Below are positions 33,287 through 43,872 of a stretch of 64,000 nucleotides of DNA, one piece after another. The DNA is taken from contig MU867141.1 in assembly GCA_033725935.1 (NCBI GenBank), positions 27,107 through 91,106 on the forward strand, read 5' to 3'. The notes beneath the pieces were generated by a model that made no database searches, was not told the DNA's origin, and was given only the letters and a program-made list of their open reading frames with translations. This stretch comes from Cladorrhinum sp. PSN259 (lineage: Eukaryota > Ascomycota > Sordariomycetes > Sordariales > Podosporaceae). The position numbers were made by a program, and so were the translations under genes. Each line of letters starts with the position of its first letter. The first letter of the stretch is position 1.

Positions 33287-34062
33287 CTAGTTTCCTGGTC
33301 GCCGTGCAAAATGGCTGCGGTGATAATCTTGGATCGTAGCCATGGCTATTTCCCTTGCCAAACCAGCTAGTTCATCAATTGTGAGGATACTGACCAGAGG
33401 AGCTTGATAAGGCGGCGGGTTTGGCTGCAATTTCGCGAGGTTCGAGTCGCTGATGAGGTCGCAAACAATACTGTCAGCCATTTCACGAGGCAAAACAGCG
33501 GTATAGTCAATACTATTTGCCACGGTGGTCGCAATGGCGATAGCGAGGTTCGTCGCTTTGGGATGGGATCCAGATTCACCAGGACGCCCATACCAAAGTA
33601 AGTATACGCCATCATAATTTGGACTAAGATAGTATCCGTAACCGTCGAAGTGTGATTACCACCCGTTAGAGCGCCCCTTGCGTTGAGAAAGTTGGCGATT
33701 ACTGTGGTTGTTGCGTGGACATGGTAAAGGCATATCCTCCTCGGCTTCACTTGGTCGGGTACTGATGGCATGGCATTGATGACGTTGGTAATAACGAGGG
33801 CAAGTGCCTTGGCCTGGCTCTCGGCATTATTACTCTTGGCCGAGTCCTCGTTCAGCTTGGCCATTACCCACAAAAGTGCGACGAGAGCTTTGGATAACAC
33901 GCCCACAGTTGTCTCCCCCTCGTCCAGTACGGGTACAACCGCCACCTCAATACCAGAAGGTTGGACAGTTTGAAAGGACGAGTTGTTGTTCTCTCTTTTG
34001 CTTTTAGCATGCTTGCTGAATATTCCGAACCAAGTACGGAGTCGGTGAATCCTATTGGGCAT
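33287..34062 (-). CDS. Hypothetical protein with repeated Ala/Thr/Val-rich segments
   Basis: Two exons, 34062-33660 and 33555-33287, joined by a 104-bp GTAATC...AAAG intron in phase 1, give 223 residues. The join produces a smooth helical run, GALTG then ATNLAIAIATTVANS. I do not recognise the family. Three related strings occur: ALALVITNVINAMPS, ATTTVIANFLNARGAL and AIAIATTVANSIDY. They suggest a protein built from repeated amphipathic helices. The N-terminus is basic (MPNRIHRLRTWFGIFSKHAKSKRE), without a signal peptide. The intron donor is unusual (GTAATC), so the gene model is tentative. It sits alone in a gene-poor stretch. Confidence 0.45.
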
Positions 34063-35393
34063 TTTTTTGGGGATATATTTGGTTGAAAAAAATACGATGT
34101 TAAATGATATGCACGAGTGCAGGGAGTGGCGAGCAGCCTGGATAAAAATAATATGGAAGAAAAGGGAAGATTTGATACTGTTTAATGCCCTACACGGTTT
34201 AATCTCTCAAAGTTTCTCCTATCATCCTCTGTCTCCATACTTTAAGTTTACCGACCTTGTGTTGATTTTGGGTTTCAATCAGCCATCTAACCTAGTGACT
34301 GAAAGCTTTATCTTCCCGACAAACTGCGGGACTAAAAAAGCCTTCAGTGGAGTTTGAAGTCTGGGACCGGTAAATAAGCGGTCCCACCTAGTCGACAGCA
34401 ATGTCTGGCTGATGCCCGCCCCCTCTCCACTTCCTTCCTCATTAGGCGGTTTCCTCTTTGTGGATTTTGCGCTTGTTCCTTCTGTCAGTATAAATTGATC
34501 AAGGCATGGGTGCGGTCAAAAGTTTTTTGGGTTAAAGTCTGCTGTTGCTGCATGTGCCCATTATCCCCTACCGTCTACCTCTCACTCAAAGGCAGCAAAA
34601 CCTCGAACCATCTCCGGCGAAACTTTTGTCCTTCCTATCAACGGCATATCTCTCTATTTCGGATTTACCTTGTATGATTATTGGCACGGTGCCAGGTATA
34701 CACCGCTATCGACAACCATGAACTAAATAGATAGTATTGCAAGCTGCCAAGTTTGGAGAACCAGGCCGCTCTCTTTCTCCCACCGCTTACTGCGCACTCA
34801 CTTCCAACACACTACAATACGTTTCAATCATCTATCACATCTCGATCGAACGAGTCAATCGGCGATTTACCTCGACAACCAGCGGCATTCACCGAAAAAA
34901 TACCAACGGAATTGACCACATTTATCTTTCAATTGGCTTTTTCAAACAATAACCATTTCTGTCCAGTCTCTGGCGCTCTGATTCCACCACAGCAGCGACC
35001 ATGGTGGCAACGCCTCCCGGTCCCAGTGTTTTTATTTGAGATCAACTTTATTTCAGACATCCATGAAGCCAACATACGCAACAGCAACCACTTTAGGGAG
35101 AAAAGACTTCGCGCTTAACTAGCATCTGCAACACTCACTGGAACATCTCCCAGAGCAATTCCTTCAGGTCATCTCAGTTATCTTTTCGCAACTATATAAT
35201 TTCTTCTAATCAGCTTCCTCAACTCACGGTGTCATTTCATCTCAGCAGATTTCTTTAAACATGTCTGAGTCACCTTCGTACCAAGACTTTTTACGCCAGC
35301 TCCCTATAAGACCGCAATCTTCAGACAGCCTTAATTAATCCAGCTATTCAATCCAAACGCCACTATTCTCACTACTTGCTCTAATTACCTTCA

Positions 35394-35462
35394 TCCAGCG
35401 AGTCAAGCCATCTTCGTCCAGCAAATCAAGCCATCTTCATCTAGCAAGTCAAGCTCTCTTCA
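35394..35462. repeat. 23-bp tandem repeat, three copies
   Basis: Three copies begin at 35394, 35417 and 35440. Each is close to TCCAGCAARTCAAGCCATCT plus TCR. They differ at a few sites only. Confidence 0.88.
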
Positions 35463-35910
35463 TCAAGCCAATTTCACAAATTCAACTTCGCCAACATATC
35501 TTGGTCGAACCAGCTTGGTCAAACCACCTTCTTTGTAGTATTCTCAAATAATTTCCTTCGGGCTGCTTTCTTGACATTCCACTACTCGTCTTCTCATTCT
35601 TACATTCAACTTCGTCGGGCCGCCACACTTCTGAGCGGCGTCCAAATCCAATCCGTCTGGCGGGCGTGATTCTTCTTTAAACTCTACTGGGTTTTCACCC
35701 ATTAGAATTCTATATTTCCTCTTTGTAGGCAATAATCTGGTCAGTGCTCTCCCTGTCTGCATACGGTGTCCTGGCTCCAAAACGTTCTTCTCTTTGTCTT
35801 AAAACACCTATTCTAAACTTACACAGCCTGTTTCCTTCCAAGAAATGCAGCCCACGAGCAAATGCTTGCTGTATATGAGACAGCTGAGGTTCTCAGACAA
35901 CACACTCTCT

Positions 35911-36101
35911 ATTCTTAAATATGCGACATGATAGTATACAACCCTGTTGTTACTCTCGAGGAATATCCCCATTGTACCGGCACAGCACAACAGTTCCAAA
36001 TTTCCATTCCTAAACATGCGACGTGATAGAATACAACCCTGTTGTTTACTTTCGAGGAATATCCCCAATGTACGGGCACAGTTCATCAGTTCCAAATCAC
36101 C
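35911..36101. repeat. 95-bp tandem duplication
   Basis: The second copy begins at 36006, exactly 95 bp after the first at 35911. Each copy contains ATGCGACRTGATAG, then ACAACCCTGTTGTT, then CGAGGAATATCCCC and CAGTTCCAAAT, in the same order. About ten single-base differences and a few indels separate the copies. Confidence 0.9.
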
Positions 36102-36286
36102 ATGGCTGTTGTTTACTCCCGCTTCGTATATTTAAGAGCTTCACTTCCCACTCCTTTCCAGCTTTCGATTCAGCATACAACACCCGTTGCTTGTGATATA
36201 CACAAGTATACAGCAGTCATCAAGACCTACCTTAGCATACCGAAGAACCTCCATCTTTGTAGTAAAACTCCATTCCTTCATAATCC

Positions 36287-36493
36287 ATGAAGACTAACTC
36301 TCGGAAGCGGCATCATTGTCCCCTCCAGTCTAAAGGCAACTGTCGGTATAATAAGCAGTTTGGCTATTGTACTGCCCACTGCACTAAATGTCCTGACCAT
36401 GATGTGATCTATATCACCAATAAACAAACTTGTCATGAGTGCAATGCTGTTTCTGGACAACATTATAAAAGTGGCAGGTCTGGCCGTAAGTAG
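36287..36493 (+). CDS. Small Cys/His-rich (probably zinc-binding) protein, 68 residues
   Basis: A short intronless gene. Cys are at about positions 11, 19, 28, 32, 35, 49 and 52, with His at 31, 38 and 50. The core reads GYCTAHCTKCPDHD and later CHEC, which looks like a small treble-clef or double zinc site. The remainder is basic (Arg/Lys/Ser ends), so nucleic-acid or protein binding is possible. I recall similar short fungal proteins with a YC..H...CP.H...C..C pattern but know no named function. Support for a real gene: an isolated open frame in a gene-poor region, a TATA-like element about 155 bp upstream, an ATG in a good A/C-rich context, and a Cys pattern that chance would rarely give. 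There is no signal peptide, so it is not a secreted effector of the usual kind. Confidence 0.55.
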   Translation: MKTNSRKRHHCPLQSKGNCRYNKQFGYCTAHCTKCPDHDVIYITNKQTCHECNAVSGQHYKSGRSGRK

Positions 36494-36813
36494 AGCTATT
36501 ACCTCATAAGGTCAACATGAAGGAGTATACGTAGCGGGGTGAGTAAATAGGATTAGCCGGATATTTATACAGAGTATCGTTTTTTCCAGTGTGGAAAAAT
36601 TATAAAATTAAAATCTACTAATTATATTCCGTTGCCTAAATCTCGTGAAACTTCAACATGTTGTGACCCTCCCTATTTTGTGTCTCTTCTGATCATTAAT
36701 GCTGACGTGATATATTGTAGTCCTGAATTTCGATAAGATGAGTGAGAAATTCGTGAGAGGTTGAATAAAAAATGCGAGAAATCCCCGACCCCTGTCCTCA
36801 GGTGCCTTCTAGT

Positions 36814-36873
36814 GCTTATTTACGCCGACTAGCGCATGCCAAGGCTTATTTACGCCGATTAGCACCTGCCAAG
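36814..36873. repeat. 30-bp tandem duplication
   Basis: Two adjacent copies of a 30-bp unit starting GCTTATTTACGCCGAYTAGC, with the second copy at 36844. It lies in the intergenic stretch before the GH128-like gene. Confidence 0.85.
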
Positions 36874-37193
36874 CAATCATCCTTTGGGGGCCTGATTGTG
36901 AACCCAGATCAGAATGAGCTTAGCCATGTGGGCGCGTGGCGTTTAATTAGGCAAGGGGTTTAAAATTGCTTGGAGCTGGAAATGTGCACAAAAACGCCTA
37001 CCTTCCCCATCTCAACGGTCAACGGCGCCAAATTGCCATTTCTTTTTCGCAAAACACTGCTCTTGACGCGTGTCTTTCGTTGTGAATATTTTCATTTTGA
37101 AATCACTCACACGGCCTGGTAGACCACAAGCTACTCTATCTTATAGCCAACGCTTCACTCATTCGCGTTTGTTTCACCAGTTTCGTTCTCAAA

Positions 37194-38283
37194 ATGCGTC
37201 TGACAACAACCGCCACCTTCCTTTCCCTCCTCCTCTCCTCCACCACCTCAGCACAATCGGCTTCCTCCAAAAACGCCAAAAGAGGTCTCGTCTCAACTCC
37301 ATCCCCCGACTTCCCCGAGGATGACGCCGTCTACACCAACAACTCCTCCCCCTTAACATGGTACCACAACTTCGGTCCCAAACCGGCCTCGGCCTACGAC
37401 AAGTTCTCTCAAACCGAGTTTGAGTTCGTGCCGACAATGTGGGGCATCTACTCGGAGGGCGGATCAGACACTTTCTTCCTGGGCAACATCACGGCGCTCT
37501 CCAAACAGCGCAAGATCTCTCACGTCCTCACATTCAATCTGCCCGATCTCAGGTTCCAGGACGGAGGCAGTCAGATGGAGCCCAAGATGGCTGCCAAGGT
37601 GTGGGTTAGGAACATCCTGCCGCTGAGGGAGGAGCAGGGAGTGAAGGTTGGTTTGCCGACCGTTAGTGATCCCCGCGGCGGATGGTTGGAGCCCTTCCTG
37701 GGGAACTGCACCGAGATGAACAAGGGGAAGGAGTGCGAGTACGATTTCGTCTCGATGCATTCTTTTGGCATGTTTGAGCATTTGAAGGAGAACATTGGGA
37801 AGTGGGAGTCAAAGTGAGTTTTATCTCATCACCATCCATACTGAAAATGGAAAAAGTTTGAAGCTGACTTTTTTGAACAGATTCCCTGGAAAGCCGATTT
37901 GGGTTACCGAGGTTGGATACAACGACCAGGATCTAGTTACCACCCAGGACTTTTACAACAAGAGCATTGCGTACTTGGAGAACTCGACCGTGGTTGAGAG
38001 GTACAGCTGGTTTGGTGCTTTCCGGAGCGAGCTGAGCAATGTTGGACCGAGCATGGCCATGTTGGACAAGGTCGGAGATCTGACGGCCATTGGCTCTTGG
38101 TATCTTAACCAGCCTCTCACGGTCAAGAGTAGCGACAAGGCGAACTCGGGTACTGCGGATGTGTGCACTCCGCAGAACCCATGCGGCAGTGGCAAGAAGA
38201 GTGCGGGAGCCAAGTTAATGGATCAACAGGGGATCTTGGCCGCTGTGGGTGTGTCGTTGTTCGGGATGTTGCTTTGGGCATAG
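37194..38283 (+). CDS. GH128-like (Asl1-type) GPI-anchored cell-wall protein, changed catalytic site
   Basis: Two exons, 37194-37813 and 37881-38283, give 340 residues. There is a signal peptide (MRLTTTATFLSLLLSSTTSA), a TIM-barrel-type domain with TWYHNFGP, FVPTMWG and VSMHSFG, and a C-terminal hydrophobic tail after a Ser/Gly/Ala stretch, as for a GPI anchor. In Asl1/GH128 beta-1,3-glucanases the string FNEPD carries the acid/base Glu. Here it reads TFNLPDL, with a CTG (Leu) codon. The second Glu, in WVTEVGYND, is kept. The protein may therefore bind wall glucan without cutting it, or use another residue. It would be anchored at the plasma membrane or wall. Intron: GTGAGT...GAACAG. Confidence 0.85.
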
Positions 38284-38369
38284 GGGGTTTGTCGTGTTCA
38301 CAATAATTTTTGCACGGTATGGAGTTTAATGACGTTGAAGCAATCAAGTTACAATTCTGAATACTACAT

Positions 38370-39113
38370 CTACCACGGGATTCTCTTTCCATCGTAGTGG
38401 AACATTCCACCGTTGTCCTCCTCCTTCAACCCATGCAAGACGCTCAACATGCGCCCGACGCTATCCTCGGGTTCCACCATTGCGCCGTTCCCTCCAAGTC
38501 TGGTCTTGACCCAACCGGGATCCATAAGAACCACAACCACGCCGGGCAAATATGCCTTTAGGTCGTAGGACTGATGAATGGACAACATGTTCAACCCAGC
38601 CTTGCTGATGGAGTAGCCGGCGCACTTGTTCGGCTTGTTGTCGCTGCTCAGTTGCGAGCTGCCAAGACCTGATGTCATGTTGAGGACGCGAAGATTCTCA
38701 GAGAGCAGGCAGGCCTTGAGCAAGGAGGCTGTCAACTGAGCAGGTCCAAGCACGTTGATGGCGATTTGGTCGTGCACGTCTTTGGAGACGAGATTGAGCG
38801 AGTTGTTGGCCGAGGCAATGTTGACGCCAGCGCTGTTGAGGAGGAAGTCGATCTTTTTGTTGGACTCTTTGAGAGTCTTTTCAGCAGCCCTGACGAAGGC
38901 TTGGATCGAGTCTTCAGAGCTGACATCGAGCTCGAGGATATTTACCGAAGGATTCTTTGACATAATGGATGTGAGTTCCCCGAGGTCAGAGCTCGTAGAG
39001 CGAACCCCCGCAAGGATAATATTGTCAGCGTCTTTGGCAAGTTGACGAACAAATTCGAGGCCGATGCCTCGGTTGGTGCCTGTGATGCAATAGACTGGCA
39101 TTTTGGGCTGCAA
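38370..39113 (-). CDS. Short-chain dehydrogenase/reductase (classical SDR)
   Basis: A single exon of 247 residues. The Rossmann cofactor loop is TGTNRGIG (about 11-18), LDVSSEDS holds the Asp after beta-3, LLNSAG is the NAG-type motif, Ser148 lies in NMTSG, and the YSISK catalytic pair is Tyr167/Lys171. MDPGWVKTRLGG resembles the PG motif after beta-6 in carbonyl-reductase-like SDRs. An Arg in the first loop (TNRG) favours NADPH. It has no targeting signal and is probably cytosolic. The substrate is unknown; the relatives are the C-factor or sniffer-like fungal SDRs. It converges with the GH128-like gene, with 86 bp between stops. An alternative start at Met5 is possible. Confidence 0.92.
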   Translation of the reverse strand: MQPKMPVYCITGTNRGIGLEFVRQLAKDADNIILAGVRSTSSDLGELTSIMSKNPSVNILELDVSSEDSIQAFVRAAEKTLKESNKKIDFLLNSAGVNIASANNSLNLVSKDVHDQIAINVLGPAQLTASLLKACLLSENLRVLNMTSGLGSSQLSSDNKPNKCAGYSISKAGLNMLSIHQSYDLKAYLPGVVVVLMDPGWVKTRLGGNGAMVEPEDSVGRMLSVLHGLKEEDNGGMFHYDGKRIPW

Positions 39114-39811
39114 TCTTGGATGTCTTAAAAGTCAACTTGAAGTCAAGCTGCTCAGAAGTTGAAAGTTGGCGGGATGCAGATGGGGGGTAATTTATAAGCG
39201 TGGAATTGGAGATGGGAACGAGTGTGTCCACATTGGAGCAAATGACCCAATTGGTGGACTTGGAGTACGGTAAGTGGTCGATGATTTCCCTTCCGCAGCT
39301 TAGATACCTTGGAGACATTAAAAGAGGAGCGAAGAAAGGTTCTAGTGGAGTCAAGACTAGGGAAACCGGCGCATCATAGAGTCCAATAGGGGTTAGTGCA
39401 AGTGATTTACTCGACCACTGCGGCATGTGAGTCACTACCGAATCGAACTGGACTTCCGGGAAAAATGATGACACAAACAAGGTTCCGATTTGCGGGGAAA
39501 ACCCAATTATAGAGCATATAGGCCACTGCAACCTTTAAGCGTACCTGTTCGTCTGGAAGTCTTTCTCTTCCAGTTTTTATAACTAAGATTTTTGCAAAGA
39601 CGTCTCTTTTGTGAAATGTTATTTACGTCCTGGTTCTACATAACTCCGGGAGAAGGGGGAATTTGCACATATGTATATAGTATTCGGCCGGTGTGTATAC
39701 TTCAGTCTAATATAAAAGTCACGGGGTAAATGCTGAGGTATGTACCACCTGAAACCAGCAACTACGGAAGTTACTTGGTATTCATAGCAAGAAGCGTGAA
39801 CCCACGAATCT
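39114..39811. other. Intergenic region
   Basis: Promoter side of the SDR gene and 3' side of the M4 peptidase gene. No gene or repeat was seen. Confidence 0.5.
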
Positions 39812-41143
39812 TTAAACGATCACAGCAATCCCAACCTCACTCCAGGCATCCACCACAACCTGCACAACATCCTTCTCAAGCTTCAACTGCCTCTTTGCAG
39901 CACTATACGTCCTCTGCGCCCACATCTTGACATCACAATCAGGAGCCATAGGCACCGGAGAATCCATCGTCAAAGCCTTATACCATATACTCCCCGCTCC
40001 ATCCCACGAGTTCTTGTACTTTTCCCCCCTTCCAGCCAACCTGCTCGCCACAAGATAAAACGCCTTGTTCAGAATCCCACTGTTTATATGCACCCCTCCG
40101 TAGTCTTCTTCACCCTTGTAGTACTTATCCATGTGCGCAACCTGCATATCATCCCCATTTTGCACAAAATACGGCTTACCAGAGAGTTTATAAGCCGTCC
40201 CGGGGGACTTGAAGCTTCGAAACGCTACGCCCTTCCAGTCTGGCGCTATCAGGTCCTCACCTATCAGCCAGTCGGCCTCGGAGACTGTTTGGTTCTTGTG
40301 AAACTGCTCGCACATGATGCCGAACACGTCTGCCAGATGCTCATTGACGACGCCTGGTTCCCCGTCCAGACGGAGGCCGCAGACGGCGTGCAAGAAGCCG
40401 TGGATCATCTCGTGGGCTACTACCTCGAGGCTTCCCGCAAAGTTGCCGAAGCACCCGCCAAAGGTCTTGAGCGCTGCACCTGCGTTCCAGGGGTCATTAT
40501 CCCAGCCGTCTCCGCAAATGATTGCTGTGTGTTTGTTTGAGCTTGACGGGTCCGAGGGTGTGTAAGGGAGGTGGAAGAACGCGCCGGGGAAGTAAAAGTC
40601 AAAGTGCACGATGCCGACGGGAGGAGTGTAAGTGCGGAAGATGTTGTTGTCGTGGAATTTAGTTGAGAAGAAGTCGTAGACTACGCCCATGGCGTCGTAG
40701 AGGGCGTTGACGGCTGGGTCTTTGACTGGGGGATCTCCTTCTGAGCGGACGAGCACTCCAGGGAATGCCGACGGGCGCTTGCAAAATTGGAGGTCGTAGA
40801 TTTGGCGGTGCTTGCCTGGGCTGGAGTCCTTTGAACGAGGGTTCTCCTCTGCTGCGCGGGCAAGCTGGATGGAGATTTCTTCTTTGTCTGACCTTTCCTA
40901 CAAAAACTGTCAGAAAGGAGGTTCTGAAGAGTATGTGAGAAAGAAACATACTTCGGATACCTCCGATTTACCCGAGATGGAGTTGAAGGTTTGGAGCTGC
41001 ACAATAGCTTCCATTGACACGTTGTTGTTGTCATCGCTAACAGCATTCTGGGTTATGGCGCTGACGAGCTGAGGCGGGACGAAGAGACAGCGGTAACCGC
41101 TGGCATCTTCGTGGTCAGTGGTGCAAGTCGCATCGTGCTCCAT
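39812..41143 (-). CDS. Protealysin-like M4 (thermolysin-family) metallopeptidase
   Basis: Two exons, 41143-40952 and 40897-39812, give 425 residues; the intron is GTATGT...TGTAG in phase 0. The zinc site HEMIHG lies at about 226-231, the third ligand is in VNEHLADVFG (Glu about 250), and the transition-state His is in GGVHINSG near 334. All M4 essentials are therefore present. There is no signal peptide. The short N-terminal part has YRCLFVPPQLVSAI (about 18-30), which matches the short propeptide of protealysin-type M4 enzymes with a Cys and Pro-Pro, not the long FTP/PepSY propeptide of secreted thermolysins. It is therefore likely an intracellular or unconventionally exported enzyme. M4 is mainly bacterial, so an old transfer into fungi is possible. 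The single intron and local codon use show it is well adapted. Confidence 0.88.
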
Positions 41144-42164
41144 GGTGACAGAAATGTAAAGATGCAATAGACAGTCGTCTTGCTGTTCGTGAAGATTAAC
41201 AAAGGGTGCAAGTCAGTGGACTGAGTGGTCATGTACATGTGTTCAATCTAGAGCTAAATACATTAAAGAACTTGTTGAAAAAAGCAACTCGTCTCTTGAA
41301 CCTTCCCCCTGGAGGCCAAGTGTGATGAATGCATTCCGTGACCAGTATCTGCAATATCACAATCAACATTCCAGGGTCCTCTGTGAATCCTTCAATGGTC
41401 TAGATTTCCAGTAGAACTCTGATGAAGCTTGGTATTGACGTGGTGTTGCGGGGTAAAGTCGGATATCTAGCCTCAAACGGTCTTTCAGCTCACCGGAAGG
41501 TGGCGCATTTTCGCCTGCATGACCCCTATTGGTTGAACACACAGGGGCTAGCGTAAACAATAAACGCGGGTTGTGACTCTGGTGGAGGAGGATGAGCTCA
41601 ATAGTTTCAAGACCGCAAGATCTGAGCGAATAGATGAACAGCTTTAAACATTTTGCAGTGTCAAAGCGCAAAGTCGAGAACTGCTTTGAGAATCAACGCA
41701 TTTCAGGACAGCTCGCACTGCGTCTCTTTGGGAATGGGCTCGTGAATGGCGTGAGCTGAAATGCAGATGCTCACTTCAACGTCGTATTTTCAGTTGCCCA
41801 TGACAAAGATGCATCTGTATTGAGACCATGATGTCCTTTCTTCGGCATAGGCGAACTCAATGGTGTGAGCTGAAGTGCTGCAAGCATAGAACTGCCTCCG
41901 GATTGGTGGGCATTGAAGCGATTAGATGGGTTACATCGGAGCTTTGTATGATCTAGACTTTGACTGGCGGCAATATCGACTTCAACTGTTAACTTGAAAG
42001 GGAGAATTGGCTGCCTCAAGATCATACGCATGAGTCAACATCGAGGTATAAAGAGGTGAAGACCCTCAGGTCTGGAAACAAAAGTCATCATCATCCAACA
42101 GCAGCACTCTCAAGCATCTTCGTCCCTCTTTCCACATCACATCAACCACTAAACCACCTTCATC
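41144..42164. other. Divergent intergenic region
   Basis: Between the M4 peptidase gene and the H/NC-box gene. A short string, GTGAGCTGAA, occurs at about 41751 and again at about 41866, in similar surroundings. No gene was recognised. Confidence 0.5.
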
Positions 42165-42925
42165 ATGGGTCGCCACGAGAACTACAACCACATTCCTGCG
42201 GGTGGATACAACATTAATGACAACTCCCGTAAAGTCCAGATCGTCCACCGCACCATCGGTGGTGCTCCTGGCGGCTTCGCAGGCAAGATCTTCGGTGGCA
42301 TGATCTCCCCCATCAGCGTGGTGTGGCCTGGAGAGAAGGTGCCAGACCTTGACCACCACTGGGCCATCCGTGTAGGAGACTGGTATCACCAGTTGCAGGC
42401 CACCAGCTTGTTCGGGGGAGACAATTACTATGATAACCAAAAGTATGACGGCTGGAAGGGTGCCTGGGACGAGTACACTGTTGGCGAGACCAACTTCAAT
42501 GATGTGGCCATTGCCTCTGCTGGTTCGTTTATATCTGTCTCATTTTCCAACATGTATTGGGACGTTACACTAACATGGCCACAGGTATCCAAACTATCAA
42601 CGAAATGCCCGAGATTTACAACGCCGTAGACAACAACTGCCAGAAGTTTGTGATCAAGCTTCTTGACAAGATCTGCCGCAATGGTCGCAAAAAGGTCCGC
42701 ACCCTTTACTCCCCACTCACGCCACAGATTGGTTTTGTGCCCGGTGCGGAGCGGGATGATGTGACCCTGGGTGAGGAGGTTGAGGTTGCTTATGTCGAGA
42801 ATGGTGCTGCCCATCTCGCACAGCTGGAGAAGGTTGCGGATATTATGGCGGAGAATACCCCGTCGATTGATCAGGAAGAGTATGAGAAGAGAGCCAAGGC
42901 TGCTGAGACTCAGACTGAGGAGTAG
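42165..42925 (+). CDS. Putative H/NC-box (LRAT/NlpC-P60-like) protein
   Basis: Two exons, 42165-42522 and 42585-42925, give 232 residues; the intron runs GTTCGT...CCACAG. The first half has DHHWAIRVGDWYHQL, and the second VDNNCQKFVIKLLDKI. A His in a first strand and an Asn-Cys at the start of a helix is the layout of circularly permuted NlpC/P60 or LRAT-type thiol enzymes, which cleave or transfer acyl groups. This is my structural reading, not a profile match. There is no signal peptide. A gene of this layout is common in filamentous fungi but has no known role as far as I recall. The C-terminal 60 residues are acidic and Ala/Glu-rich. The start follows a CACC-like context at the end of a C-rich leader. 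Confidence 0.65.
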
Positions 42926-43030
42926 AAGCGTGTTTAGGGAAGTGGGGTTTTGGGCTGTATGTAGTGAAGCAAATATATTTTATGACTTTTTAAATCCTCC
43001 AAGATTGTAGGCTTTGTAGCCATTCTGAGA

Positions 43031-43872
43031 TTAGAGGCTGTTGCTGGTAATCTTCTGAATGAGTGGAGTGATCGTTGGGAGGAAGAATGCTGTGATGAGA
43101 GATGAAATGACGGCAACCAAGATGAGGTGAATGATCTCGAATGAGTGTCTGGCTGCTTTCTTGGCATCCAGCGCCGCAGGTCCGACCATCTTCTTCAGCG
43201 GCGTGATATGTTCTTCCTTTGATACCTTTCTCGCAACCTCGAGCCCTGGCAATCCATCCACGCTCTCCGAGTTCTTCAGTGCCCAGTACCTGATAAAGTA
43301 AGAGTTATCAGCATTTTATTCAAATCTTTAACCACAATGAAAGTATACACATACCTTGGCATACTCTCTTTCTCATCTCCATGTTCATATCTGTCAGACT
43401 TTCTCGCAAAGAACTCGTTCAATGTCGTCCGCCAATCTTTGAACTCGAAGAATGGCACCGAGAACCCACAGCTGCTTCCCGCTTGATGAATGTCGACCAG
43501 AATGATGCTTCTGGCTCCAGGGAGAAGCTTGACTTCATGCTTCTTGACGAAAGCATCAAACTCTGGTGTCATGTTCTCCAGCACCCGTCCACGACCAAAC
43601 AGTCTCACAATGCGGGGTGGGCCGTCGAATGCATTGAACATGACAGTGATGCGGCCGTTTTCATAGAGGTGAGAAATGGTCTCATTGCCGGACCCTGTGA
43701 GATCCAAGTACCAGAAGGTTTTTGTGTCGAGAACTCCAAAGTATGGCCCGCCCTTTGGGGAGATGTTGACATGGCCTGATGGTGAGAGAGGTGCAGTGGC
43801 AACCCAAAAGACTTTTTGGGCCAAAATCCATTTGATCAAAGATTCGGGAATCGCTTCATAAAACTGACCCAT
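43031..43872 (-). CDS. Pyridoxamine-5'-phosphate-oxidase-like FMN-binding protein with C-terminal membrane helix
   Basis: Two exons, 43872-43355 and 43289-43031, give 258 residues; the intron is GTATGT...TCAG and completes an Arg codon. KVFWVATAPLSPSGHVNISPKG and YLDLTGSGNETISHLYENGRITVMF match the split-barrel flavin-binding PNPOx-like family, with LFGRGRVLE later. Fungal members are often annotated only by this domain. In exon 2 a helix, IIHLILVAVISSLITAFF, could anchor the C-terminus in a membrane. The start is MGQFYEAIPE, which aligns with the usual beginning, so the ATG 30 bp upstream is not used. The cofactor (FMN, haem or F420-like) cannot be told from sequence. Confidence 0.85.

Larger units (their letters stand above)
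34063..36286. other. Gene-poor accessory region with short duplications
   Basis: Over 2 kb without a convincing gene. The frame at 34753-35118 lacks an ATG near its beginning. The region contains the 23-bp and 95-bp tandem duplications listed separately and is moderately AT-rich. A TATA-like string, TATATTTA, at 36127-36134 precedes the small Cys-rich gene to the right. Confidence 0.55.

Noticed and set aside
33421..33460. GGTTCGAGTC string like a tRNA T-loop
   Set aside because: No cloverleaf arms or acceptor stem can be paired around it, and it lies in the hypothetical gene.
34753..35118. 121-codon open frame in the gene-poor region, with IPTELTTFIFQLAF resembling an F-box start
   Set aside because: It has no ATG near its beginning, no full F-box pattern and no splice partner; composition looks like chance.
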